Positions 50,523 to 57,952 of a stretch of DNA of 64,000 bases are shown piece by piece. Under the pieces are notes generated by a model. It did not search any database, was not told where the DNA came from, and saw nothing but the letters and a program-made list of their open reading frames with translations. A program made the position numbers and the translations under genes. The DNA lies in assembly GCA_040905905.1 (NCBI GenBank), contig JBBDQN010000032.1:1-64000 (forward strand), written 5' to 3'. This DNA is from JAICND01 sp040905905. Lineage in GTDB: Bacteria > Actinomycetota > Acidimicrobiia > Spongiisociales > ZC4RG35. The stretch's first letter is position 1; every line of letters starts with the position of its first letter.

Positions 50523-52688
50523 GTGAGGTCCCTCGCTTATCTGGCCACTGTCGACATCGCCAAGGTGCCCGGGCTGGGCGGCCAGGGGGGAGTGACCCTT
50601 CGCAAAGCCGGGATCAGCACGGTGGCCGACCTCCTGCTTCTGGCACCTCGCAAGTACCTCGATCGCAGTCGCACCGAGCCCATCGCCCAAGCACCGGTTG
50701 GCGAAGAGGTGACCCTCCTCGTTCGGGTCGTTTCTTCTGGGACCCGCAGGCCCCGGCGCAACCTTGTGATTGTCGAGGCCCGACTTACGGACGGGACCGC
50801 GACGTTCAAGGCGGTGTGGTTCAACCAGCTCTTCCGGGAACGGCAGTTAGAAGTCGGGGCTGAGGTGGCCATATCGGGCAAACTCGAACGATTTCGCGGG
50901 AACCTGCAGATGAACAACCCGGCAGTGGACATCGTCGACTCGCCCAAAGAGTCGCTCAGGACCGGACGGGTCGTTCCCATCCACCCGCAAATGGGCAAGA
51001 TCAAGGCGGGTCACATCCGGCGCTGGATCCACAACGCTTTGGGGGTGGCCGGGGGCATATCTGAGGTCGTGCCGGCCGAGATTCTCCACCGCCAGGGCGT
51101 GGTAGGCCGCGACGACGCGTTTGCGAATATCCACTTCCCTCCCACCCCCGAAGACGCGGCCGTCGCCCGCCGCCGTCTGGTATTCGATGAGTTCTTTCGC
51201 CTGGAGCTGGCACTGGCGCTCCAAAAGCGGAGACAGATGGCGGAGGCCAGGGGCACCGCTCATCAAATCGAGGGCGAGCTGGTCTCGCGTTTCGTATCCG
51301 GGCTGCCCTACGACCTGACGGCCTCACAGCACAAGGTGATCGCTGAGATCAACGCCGATCTCGCCTCAGGTCACCCGATGCATCGGCTGTTGCAGGGGGA
51401 GGTGGGGTCGGGCAAGACCGTCGTGGCAGTCGCGACACTCCTGGTGGCGATACAGGGTGGGTGGCAGGGAGCCGTGATGGCGCCCACCGAAGTTCTGGCA
51501 GAACAACACTTTCTGGCAATTCGTGCGCTGCTGGAAATGGCGGGGCTCTCCCCGGTAGAGGAAGGTGACGGGGCTCGCAGAGGAATGGCCAACCTCTTCG
51601 CCACCGACAAACCCCAGGTGCGGATGGTGGTCCTGACGTCGTCACAGGCCAGGGCCAACTACGACCCTGGAGCGAGCCGGACCGAGATCATCGAGGCGAT
51701 TGCCTCCGGCAACGTCGATCTGGTCATCGGCACTCACTCACTCATTCAGGAAGGAGTCGACTTCGCCCGGCTGGCGATTGCAGTGATCGACGAACAACAC
51801 CGCTTCGGGGTCGGTCAACGCGTCCTCCTGAAGGAGAAGGCCACCGAATCCGACCCGGACCTGCTGATCATGACTGCCACCCCGATTCCCCGGACGCTGT
51901 CCATGACCCTGTATGGAGATCTCGATGTGTCGATCATCGCCGAGATGCCCCCTGGACGATCACCGGTCAAGACCATCGCCCTGGGATGGGCCAGCCAGCA
52001 GCGGGCCTGGGACCTTGTCGAGAGAGAAGTCAAAGAGGGCAGGCAGGCATTCGTGGTGTGCCCGCTCGTCGAAGACAGCCCCAAGATCGAGGTCACGTCG
52101 GCGACCTCAGAGTTTGAACGGCTGCAAGCGATCGTGGCGGACCTGCGGCTGGGGCTGATCCACGGTCAACTTCACTCCCGCGACAAAGAAGCAGTAATGG
52201 CCGCATTTCGGGCGGGCGAGATCGACGTCCTCGTGTCGACCACCGTGATCGAAGTGGGAATCGACGTTCCCAACGCGACGGTGATGGTGATAGAAGATGC
52301 CGATCGCTTCGGACTGTCCCAACTCCACCAGCTCAGGGGCAGGGTTGGCCGCGGTGCCCATCAGGGAACCTGTGTCTTGATCGCCGACCCCACCACTGAG
52401 GAGGGTGAGACGCGGTTGTCGGCGATGGTCGCCACCAACGACGGGTTTCGGCTGGCGGAAGAGGACTTGCGGCTGCGCGGCCAGGGAACGGTGTTTGGAG
52501 CGCGCCAGTCGGGAATAGCCGATCTTCGCCTAGCGGACCTTCTCGCCGACTTCGATCAACTGGTCGCCGCCCGGACCGAGGCGTTCGCATTAGTGGATCG
52601 CGACCCCGACCTCTCCTCCCACCCCGACCTACGCGAGGAGGTCCGAGTCATGCTGGGCGAACGGGTGGAGTGGCTCTTCCGGTCCTAA
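50523..52688 (+). CDS. recG: ATP-dependent DNA helicase RecG
   Basis: 721 residues. The N-terminal wedge/OB domain (to about 180) is followed by the two helicase domains: Walker A GEVGSGKTVV, APTEVLAEQH, motif II DEQHRFGVGQR, TATPIPRTL, and motif VI HQLRGRVGRGAHQG. The TRG-like region sits after it. RecG remodels stalled forks and Holliday junctions. GTG 50523 gives an N terminus that fits family alignments. It is co-directional with rsmD/coaD further on, but a sulfur operon on the other strand separates them, whereas recG-rsmD-coaD are adjacent in many actinobacteria. Confidence 0.95.
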   Translation: MRSLAYLATVDIAKVPGLGGQGGVTLRKAGISTVADLLLLAPRKYLDRSRTEPIAQAPVGEEVTLLVRVVSSGTRRPRRNLVIVEARLTDGTATFKAVWFNQLFRERQLEVGAEVAISGKLERFRGNLQMNNPAVDIVDSPKESLRTGRVVPIHPQMGKIKAGHIRRWIHNALGVAGGISEVVPAEILHRQGVVGRDDAFANIHFPPTPEDAAVARRRLVFDEFFRLELALALQKRRQMAEARGTAHQIEGELVSRFVSGLPYDLTASQHKVIAEINADLASGHPMHRLLQGEVGSGKTVVAVATLLVAIQGGWQGAVMAPTEVLAEQHFLAIRALLEMAGLSPVEEGDGARRGMANLFATDKPQVRMVVLTSSQARANYDPGASRTEIIEAIASGNVDLVIGTHSLIQEGVDFARLAIAVIDEQHRFGVGQRVLLKEKATESDPDLLIMTATPIPRTLSMTLYGDLDVSIIAEMPPGRSPVKTIALGWASQQRAWDLVEREVKEGRQAFVVCPLVEDSPKIEVTSATSEFERLQAIVADLRLGLIHGQLHSRDKEAVMAAFRAGEIDVLVSTTVIEVGIDVPNATVMVIEDADRFGLSQLHQLRGRVGRGAHQGTCVLIADPTTEEGETRLSAMVATNDGFRLAEEDLRLRGQGTVFGARQSGIADLRLADLLADFDQLVAARTEAFALVDRDPDLSSHPDLREEVRVMLGERVEWLFRS

Positions 52689-52702
52689 CGGGTCGCGGAG
52701 GG

Positions 52703-53224
52703 CTAGATGAACAGCTGAACGTCGGCGTCACCGGCGAAGTCGAGGAAGGCAGCAGCCCCCGCGACGAGGCAGCCGTCGATGAGGTCGCGGTCCTTGACGC
52801 CCATCACTCCCATGGTGGTTGAGCATGCGAAGAACTTGACGCCCTGGCCTTTGGCCATCTCGATGAACTCGGTGACGGGAGGCATCTTGGCGTCGCGCAT
52901 CCACTTCTTCATGATCCCGGTGGCGGCGGCAGTGGCGCCCGGAATTGCTCCCAGAAGATTGGGCAGCTGTATGGGTCCCGAAGGATTGGCGAGCGACGCC
53001 ACCTTCAGTTTCGGGAGACGTTTGCGGTGGATGATGTCGAGTCCGTAGAACGTGAAATATACCCCGGCCTCCCAACCCAGGCTGGCGGCGGTGGTCGCCA
53101 GGATCAGAGGTGGGTACGCCTGATCCAGGGTTCCTTTGGAGGCAACCAGGGCGATGCGCTTGGGTCGGCGGGCAGGCTCCGCTTCCGAATCAGTCGGCGC
53201 CAGGTTGAGCGCAGCGGTAGTCAT
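52703..53224 (-). CDS. DsrE/DsrF/DrsH-like family protein
   Basis: 173 residues with a DsrE-type fold: the first strand region IALVASKGTLDQAYPPLILATTAA, GVYFTFYGLDII, and a potential active Cys in FFACSTTMGVMG. It resembles peroxiredoxin-like DsrE family proteins that relay sulfur or handle persulfides. Starts at ATG 53224 inside the tusA stop (ATGA overlap), so it is translationally coupled to tusA and belongs to the cysteine-leader operon. Ends with a short hydrophobic C terminus. Confidence 0.8.
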   Translation of the reverse strand: MTTAALNLAPTDSEAEPARRPKRIALVASKGTLDQAYPPLILATTAASLGWEAGVYFTFYGLDIIHRKRLPKLKVASLANPSGPIQLPNLLGAIPGATAAATGIMKKWMRDAKMPPVTEFIEMAKGQGVKFFACSTTMGVMGVKDRDLIDGCLVAGAAAFLDFAGDADVQLFI

Positions 53225-53472
53225 CGTGGTGATCCCTTCTCTATCCAGAAGAGCTGGCGGCTTCCCTGGTTGTCGGCGCCAAGCAACGCATCGCCGCGCT
53301 GGCGAGCCAGGGCAGGGATGTCTTCGAGGGCTCCAGGGTCGGTGGTGATGATGTGCAGCACCTCACCGGTGGCGAGGCGGTTGAGCACCAACCCCGCCTT
53401 GTAGACCGGCAACGGGCACAACAGCCCGGAGGTATCGAGGGTCTCGGTTGGTTCTTTTTTCGGCGTGGCCAT
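53221..53472 (-). CDS. tusA: TusA-family sulfurtransferase
   Basis: 83 residues. The conserved LDTSGLLCPLPVYKAG segment provides the persulfide-carrying Cys in the C-P-x-P motif, followed by two TusA strands (LHIITTDPGALEDIPALAR). TusA proteins carry sulfane sulfur to acceptors such as DsrE-type partners; here the next gene is one. The start ATG 53472 lies just after the degenerate repeat and the cysteine-synthase remnant. Expression is probably controlled by the polycysteine leader at 53980-54060. Confidence 0.88.
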   Translation of the reverse strand: MATPKKEPTETLDTSGLLCPLPVYKAGLVLNRLATGEVLHIITTDPGALEDIPALARQRGDALLGADNQGSRQLFWIEKGSPR

Positions 53473-53488
53473 ACGGTGTCCTTCCTAA

Positions 53489-53515
53489 CTTCCGTCTTCC
53501 GTCTTCGGTCTTCCG
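53489..53515. repeat. TCTTCCG-type short tandem repeat
   Basis: Three to four units of a 7-base motif (CTTCCGT, CTTCCGT, CTTCGGT, CTTCCGG) lie between the broken cysteine synthase and tusA. The relative at 50481-50509 shares the theme. It may be a remnant of a larger low-complexity insertion that accompanied the loss of the cysteine-synthase C terminus. Confidence 0.6.
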
Positions 53516-53901
53516 GGATCCCTTCCTCGGCGAGTCCGTCCGCGAAAAAGCTCGTGTACTTGAACCCCGGGTCGGGTGAGATCCCCACGGTCAGACCTGG
53601 CGAGTCGAGCCGGGTGGTCGCCTCGACCACGGCACCGGTCGAGGGCCCCACCATTAACGCTTCCTCCCGGAAGAGTCGCTTGGTCATGGAATAGATAGGC
53701 GGCGGCCCGATCCTTGATGGAGCCGAAAGGGTTGAACCACTCGAGCTTCAGATAGACCTGGCCGGGAGGCGGCACGATCCGGCTTACCAGGACCATTGGA
53801 CTCGGATTGTCGAGGTCGGGCAAGAGTTGGCGGATGTCGTCGAACCGTCTCAAACGGCGATCACTTTGCAGTTGTAGTTGTCTGGATATCGAGGTGGTCA
53901 A
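53511..53901 (-). pseudogene. Internally deleted cysteine synthase (CysK/CBS-like) remnant
   Basis: Two parts of a PLP-dependent cysteine synthase survive. The first (from TTG 53901, about 70 residues) ends with NPFGSIKDRAAAYL, where the Lys is the PLP-binding Lys of the family. The second, in another frame (from about 53687), reads FREEALMVGPSTGAVVEATTRL and then VGISPDPGFKYTSFFADGL, which is the C-terminal end of the same fold. Roughly 200 residues between them, including the PLP phosphate loop, are missing, and the frame changes at the junction (about 53690-53710). It is first in the operon behind the polycysteine leader. No enzyme activity is possible. Confidence 0.8.
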
Positions 53902-53916
53902 AGGCCTTCTCCCGGA

Positions 53917-53952
53917 AAAGAAAAAGACCCGCCCATTTGCCGGTGCGGGTCT
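53917..53952 (-). terminator. Intrinsic terminator (attenuator) of the cysteine leader
   Basis: On the minus strand, AGACCCGC pairs with GCGGGTCT over a 12-base loop and is followed directly by TTTTTCTTTT, a classic Rho-independent terminator. It lies 28 bases downstream of the leader-peptide stop and before the first gene start (53901), the position expected for an attenuator. Confidence 0.85.
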
Positions 53953-53979
53953 CGAGTGGAGTCTTGTCGCAGTTGAGCG

Positions 53980-54060
53980 CTAAGCAGTCTCCTCGCCGCA
54001 CGGCACGGCCGCACACACGCAAGCGCAGAGACAGGCGCAGGAGGTACGGGCGAGGTTCAT
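53980..54060 (-). CDS. Polycysteine leader peptide (attenuation uORF)
   Basis: A 26-codon ORF with six Cys codons: C8, C10, C12, C14, C16 and C21, five of them alternating with Ala, Leu or Val. The ATG (54058-54060) is nine bases downstream of a TACACT -10 element, so translation is leaderless or nearly so, as for the polycysteine short ORFs that attenuate cysteine operons in mycobacteria. A strong intrinsic terminator follows the stop. The downstream genes are a cysteine-synthase remnant, tusA and a DsrE-like gene. Inferred action: with scarce Cys-tRNA ribosomes stall at the Cys run and the terminator is avoided. Confidence 0.85.
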   Translation of the reverse strand: MNLARTSCACLCACVCAAVPCGEETA

Positions 54061-54069
54061 CCGAGGTTG

Positions 54070-54098
54070 AGTGTACGCACCTTTTGGTGATGGGACAA
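54070..54098 (-). promoter_or_regulatory. Promoter of the polycysteine leader
   Basis: On the minus strand: TTGTCC (54093-54098) as -35, 17-base spacer, TACACT (54070-54075) as -10, then nine bases to the leader ATG. The spacing is ideal for the primary sigma factor, and the start of transcription would lie at or within a few bases of the ATG. The -35 element is next to the divergent rsmD start, so the intergenic region serves both genes. Confidence 0.75.
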
Positions 54099-54104
54099 TG
54101 GCCA

Positions 54105-54650
54105 ATGCGCGTGATCGCCGGGTCGGCCAAGGGGCGGCGTCTGATCGGACCCGATTCGATGGCGACCCGTCCGCTGACCGATCGGGCGAAAGAAGCGGTC
54201 TTCTCATCGCTGGCAGACCGGGTGATCGATGCCGACGTGCTCGACCTCTACGCCGGCTCCGGGAGCCTCGGGATCGAAGCGATGTCCCGCGGAGCGATCC
54301 GAGCGGTGTTTGTCGAGAAGGGTCGCAAGGCCCTTGAAGCGTTACGTCGGAACCTGACGACGGTTGGTTTTGACAACGTGGTAGTCGTGGGTCAGGACGT
54401 CGAAGGATTCGTCGAAACGTCCCACGGCGAGTTCGATCTCGTATTTTGTGATCCGCCCTGGGCGATGCCGACAGAAGATGTCGAGGTTGTCATGGCGAAA
54501 GTTGACCGGATCACCGCCGATGGGGCGGAGTTCATCGTCCAACGCCAGAAGGCGGATCGGGAGCCGCAACCACCCCCCGGCTGGCGACATGTCACCACTC
54601 GGCGGTATGGAGACGGCAAGATATGTCGGTACGTGAAGGAGACCACCTGA
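54105..54650 (+). CDS. rsmD: 16S rRNA (guanine966-N2)-methyltransferase
   Basis: 181 residues. RsmD motifs: MRVIAGSAKGRRL at the start, RPLTDRAKEAVFSSL, the SAM-binding DLYAGSGSLGIEA and the catalytic VFCDPPW (DPPY type, with Trp in place of Tyr). It methylates G966 of 16S rRNA. ATG 54105 gives the canonical start; an earlier ATG at 54090 is possible. Adjacent to coaD in many bacteria, as here. Confidence 0.93.
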   Translation: MRVIAGSAKGRRLIGPDSMATRPLTDRAKEAVFSSLADRVIDADVLDLYAGSGSLGIEAMSRGAIRAVFVEKGRKALEALRRNLTTVGFDNVVVVGQDVEGFVETSHGEFDLVFCDPPWAMPTEDVEVVMAKVDRITADGAEFIVQRQKADREPQPPPGWRHVTTRRYGDGKICRYVKETT

Positions 54651-55111
54651 CCACAGCCCTCTGCCCGGGGAGTTTTGATCCCCCCACCAACGGCCATCTC
54701 GATGTCATCTATCGCAGCCTCGAGATTTTTGAACGGGTGGTGGTGGGGGTGGTTCACAACCCGTCAAAGACCCCGTTCTTGCCCGCGGAGGAACGGGTAG
54801 CACTGCTGGCGGACCTGGTCGAGGGGCGAGCCGAGGTGGAGGCTTTTGAGGGGCTCCTGGTCGACTTTGCCCGCACGAAATCGGTTGATGTGGTGGTCAA
54901 AGGGGTGCGAGTAGTCAGTGACTTCGACTACGAGCTTCAGATGGCGCAGATGAACTGGACCCTGGCCGGGACCGAGACCCTTCTCATCCCCAGCAACCCG
55001 CAATGGGGCTACCTGTCGTCGTCGCTCGTCCGGGAAATCGCCCGGCTGGGGGGCGACGTCGATAGCCTCGTACCTCCCAACGTGGCTAAGGCCCTGAAGG
55101 AGCGCTTGTGA
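54623..55111 (+). CDS. coaD: Pantetheine-phosphate adenylyltransferase (CoaD/PPAT)
   Basis: 162 residues when started at ATG 54623. Catalyses the penultimate step of CoA synthesis. Marks: PGSFDPPTNGHLDVI (HIGH-type site) and the later YLSSSLVREIA with the ISSS-type motif. Family proteins begin two to four residues before PGSFDP, so CTG 54647, which overlaps the rsmD stop (CTGA) and is preceded by AAGGAG five bases upstream, is a strong alternative start (154 residues). I keep the ATG as the conservative boundary. Confidence 0.92.
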   Translation: MSVREGDHLTTALCPGSFDPPTNGHLDVIYRSLEIFERVVVGVVHNPSKTPFLPAEERVALLADLVEGRAEVEAFEGLLVDFARTKSVDVVVKGVRVVSDFDYELQMAQMNWTLAGTETLLIPSNPQWGYLSSSLVREIARLGGDVDSLVPPNVAKALKERL

Positions 55112-55632
55112 TGAGCGACGAATCACTCCATGCCGCCATCGAATCGAGGCTGCATGACACGACCGACGTTTTTGAGCTGATCGAGAGCCTCATCGCCGAA
55201 GTGCAGGAAGCCAAGTCGGTGCCTTTGTCCGGCAGCGTGATAATGGACCGCGAAATGCTCATCGACCAGTTGCAGAAACTTCAGGTGATCCTCCCCGACG
55301 AATTGCGAGCAGCTCGCTGGATGGTGCGGGAGCGGGAGGCTTTCATCGCTAGAACCAACGAGAAGGCCCGCGACCTCCTGGATAAGGCGCAGACCGAGTC
55401 GAGACGGCTCGTGGGCGATACATACGTGCTTGGCGAGGCAGTGGAGGAAGCCAACCTGCTCGTCCGACGCGCCGAAGGTGATGCCCGGCGGATGCGACTC
55501 GAATCCGAGGACGATATCGACAGCCATCTCAGCCGGGTCGAAACGCTTCTGACCGAGTTGTTGGGACGGGTTCATTATGCGCGGGACGAGTTCCATAAGG
55601 CCCGCCCCAAACCGCCTGAACCGCCCATCTGA
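55111..55632 (+). CDS. Coiled-coil protein of the coaD-rpmF cluster
   Basis: 173 residues, highly charged and predicted to be mostly coiled coil (from about residue 45 to 165: RAARWMVREREAFIARTNEKARDLL and following heptads), with no membrane segment. It resembles the ATP-synthase-b-like or DivIVA-like proteins often found between coaD and DUF177/rpmF in actinobacteria; their role is not established. ATG 55111 shares a base with the coaD stop, with GAAGGAG about nine bases upstream. GTG 55108 is equally possible. Confidence 0.75.
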   Translation: MSDESLHAAIESRLHDTTDVFELIESLIAEVQEAKSVPLSGSVIMDREMLIDQLQKLQVILPDELRAARWMVREREAFIARTNEKARDLLDKAQTESRRLVGDTYVLGEAVEEANLLVRRAEGDARRMRLESEDDIDSHLSRVETLLTELLGRVHYARDEFHKARPKPPEPPI

Positions 55633-55639
55633 GAAGCCG

Positions 55640-56137
55640 ATGTCCGGGCTTGCCTTCGACGTTGGCGACCTCGTCGGCCACCCGGGTCTGTATCGGCAGG
55701 TGCAGGGCGAGTTGGGAGTCAAGTTCGAGGTGGGGGAATCAACGGTTGACGACAATGCAGTTGTCAATGCCCGTCTGGAGTGGATTTCGGACGGCGTGCT
55801 GGTCACGGCTTCCGCCACGACCGTTGTCACCCATCAATGTGCCCGGTGTCTGACCGAGTGGACCGGAGAACTGGAGGTGAGGTTCACCGAGATGTTTGCC
55901 CGGCATCCCACCGAGGAGCAGTCCGGTGTCAACCCGGACGCCACCGTTGACCTCGGGCCGGTTGTCCATGATGAGCTCTCCCTGGCCCTTCCCTCGGACC
56001 CGATATGCCGCCCCGATTGCCAAGGACTTTGCCCAACGTGTGGAGCCGACTTGAATGTGGAGCCCTGCGCAGGCCACGGCGACGAATCGGCCTCGCCTTT
56101 TGCCGCGCTAAAACAGTTGTTCGAAGCCGAAACCTGA
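55640..56137 (+). CDS. DUF177 (YceD-like) protein
   Basis: 165 residues of the DUF177/YceD family that precedes rpmF in most bacteria. Cys pairs HQCARCL near residue 71 and C-x-x-D-C-x-G-L-C-P-T-C-G near the C terminus are the family metal site. YceD is linked to 23S rRNA accumulation in plants and bacteria. It starts eight bases after the upstream stop and ends 11 bases before rpmF. ATG 55640 is used; the frame extends to 55577 but into the upstream gene. Confidence 0.9.
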   Translation: MSGLAFDVGDLVGHPGLYRQVQGELGVKFEVGESTVDDNAVVNARLEWISDGVLVTASATTVVTHQCARCLTEWTGELEVRFTEMFARHPTEEQSGVNPDATVDLGPVVHDELSLALPSDPICRPDCQGLCPTCGADLNVEPCAGHGDESASPFAALKQLFEAET

Positions 56138-56148
56138 AGGAGTGCACC

Positions 56149-56325
56149 ATGGCGGTGCCAAAGAAAAAGAGTTCGCGCATGCGCACCCACCATCGCCGTT
56201 CGGCATGGAAGGCTGCCAAGCCGCCGTTATCGATCTGTCCGCGTTGCAATGCCCAGAAGCTGCCCCATAGGGCTTGTCTGAACTGCGGCACCTATCGCGA
56301 CCGCGAGGTGCTCGAAACCGAATGA
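56149..56325 (+). CDS. rpmF: 50S ribosomal protein L32
   Basis: 58 residues, zinc-binding form of L32: MAVPKKKSSRMRTHHRRSAW is the family start, then C-P-x-C and C-x-x-C pairs (CPRC, CLNC). GAAGGAG lies eight bases before ATG 56149. Ends in a four-base overlap with plsX (ATGA). Confidence 0.96.
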   Translation: MAVPKKKSSRMRTHHRRSAWKAAKPPLSICPRCNAQKLPHRACLNCGTYRDREVLETE

Positions 56326-57296
56326 TCCCGATCGCCCTCGACGCCATGGGGGGCGACCGAGCCCCGGCGGAGGTGGTGGCGGGCGCCGTTGAGGCGGCCG
56401 CAGAAGGCGTCGAGACGATCCTGGTTGGAGACGAACACCGTCTCAAATTCGAACTGGCCGGTCTCGGCGCCGACCTTCCCATCGTCCATGCCGCTGACGT
56501 GGTCACGATGGATGACGATCCCCGCCGGGCCTTGCGGGAGAAACCCGACTCTTCGGTCAGCGTCGCCGCCCGCCTGGTTCGAGACGGCGTGGCCGGGGCG
56601 CTGGTCTCGGCTGGTTCGACCGGGGCCGCGATGGCAGCTGCCGCCATCGTGATCGGCCGGTCACCCGGGGTTCAACGACCAACGATCGCTTCGGTCTTCC
56701 CCACCCTCGGCAGTCCCACCCTGGTGCTCGACAGCGGAGCCAATCCCGAGGTGAAGCCCAAACATCTGGTGCAGTTTGCATTGATGGGATCGGTGGCGGC
56801 GGAGGTCTTCTTCGGGATGGACAATCCCCGGGTCGGCCTTCTCAACAACGGCGAGGAGCCGGGCAAGGGAAGGTCGCTCGAAAAGGAGAGTCATGCCCTC
56901 CTCACCGCCGCCGCCGTTAACTTTGTTGGCAATGTCGAAGGCCGTGATCTGGCCCTCGACCGGGCGGATGTGATCGTCACCGACGGTTTCGTCGGCAACA
57001 TCTTTCTGAAGACCACCGAAGGTGTTGCTCAGATGGTTATCGCGCTGGTGACAGAAGCGCTGGGCGGGCTCGACGGCGCAACCTTGTCAAAGGTTGAAAT
57101 GGCGCTGCAGCCGGTTCGTCAGAGGCTCGACTACGAACACACTGGCGGCGCTCATCTACTCGGGGTGGGAGGGGTGGTGGTCATCGCCCATGGCGCCTCC
57201 TCACGGCTGGCCATTGCCAATGCTCTACGTCAGGCCAGGGACGGCATCGCCCGTGACCTGGTGGCGAGGGTTACCGCCCGCCTTGCCCAGGAATGA
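56322..57296 (+). CDS. plsX: Phosphate acyltransferase PlsX
   Basis: 324 residues. Converts acyl-ACP to acyl phosphate for phosphatidic-acid synthesis. Signatures: IALDAMGGDRAP at the start, ALVSAGSTGAAMAAA, LLNNGEEPGKG and DVIVTDGFVGNI. It starts inside the rpmF stop and overlaps rnc by four bases, continuing the L32-PlsX-RNase III run. PlsX normally works with PlsY; the PlsB-like gene at 27578-29875 is a separate entry route. Confidence 0.95.
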   Translation: MIPIALDAMGGDRAPAEVVAGAVEAAAEGVETILVGDEHRLKFELAGLGADLPIVHAADVVTMDDDPRRALREKPDSSVSVAARLVRDGVAGALVSAGSTGAAMAAAAIVIGRSPGVQRPTIASVFPTLGSPTLVLDSGANPEVKPKHLVQFALMGSVAAEVFFGMDNPRVGLLNNGEEPGKGRSLEKESHALLTAAAVNFVGNVEGRDLALDRADVIVTDGFVGNIFLKTTEGVAQMVIALVTEALGGLDGATLSKVEMALQPVRQRLDYEHTGGAHLLGVGGVVVIAHGASSRLAIANALRQARDGIARDLVARVTARLAQE

Positions 57297-57952
57297 CCGG
57301 GCTCGAGTCCGCCCTCGGTCACAAGTTCGCTGATCCTTCGTTGCTCGAGAGGGCGCTCATCCATCGATCGTTTCAGGCTGAGCACCCTGAGTCCGAGGAC
57401 AACGAGCGGATGGAGTTCCTGGGCGACGCGGTGTTGGGCCTGGCGGTCGCCTCCCATCTGTATGAACGCCATCCCGAAATGACCGAGGGACAGATGGCCA
57501 AGGTCAGGGCCGTAGTTGTCAGTCGAGACGAGCTGGCGGCAGTGGCCCGCACGCTCGACCTCGGCCAATATCTGGTCCTGGGCCGCGGCGAGGAAGCGAC
57601 CGGCGGTCGCGACAAAGCTTCGATCCTTGCCAACGCCGCCGAGGCGGTCATCGCCGCCGTCTATCTCGACGCCGGCTTCGCAGTCGCCCGCCGGTTCATT
57701 CTCGACCATTGGGAGGCCCGCATCCAGGCCCGCACCGAACGTCCTGGTGGTGCGGATTACAAGACGAGATTGCAGGAGATGCTGGCGGCGGCAGGTATGC
57801 GACCTGATTATCGGGTCGAGGCGTTCGGACCCGAGCACGCCAAACGGTTTGTGGCGCGCTTGATGGTTGACGGCGAGGTCCGGGGGGAGGGGAGTGGTGC
57901 CTCCAAACGCGAGGCCGAACAAGATGCGGCCCGGGCAGCACTGGAGTCTTAA
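57293..57952 (+). CDS. rnc: Ribonuclease III
   Basis: 219 residues. The signature ERMEFLGDAVLGL (catalytic Glu/Asp) and later NAAEAVIAAVYLD complete the RNase III site; a C-terminal dsRBD (DYKTRLQEMLAAAG, SGASKREAEQDAARAALE) follows. It processes rRNA and other double-stranded RNA. The start overlaps plsX by four bases and the 3' end overlaps the convergent iron-regulator gene by four bases. Confidence 0.96.
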   Translation: MTGLESALGHKFADPSLLERALIHRSFQAEHPESEDNERMEFLGDAVLGLAVASHLYERHPEMTEGQMAKVRAVVVSRDELAAVARTLDLGQYLVLGRGEEATGGRDKASILANAAEAVIAAVYLDAGFAVARRFILDHWEARIQARTERPGGADYKTRLQEMLAAAGMRPDYRVEAFGPEHAKRFVARLMVDGEVRGEGSGASKREAEQDAARAALES

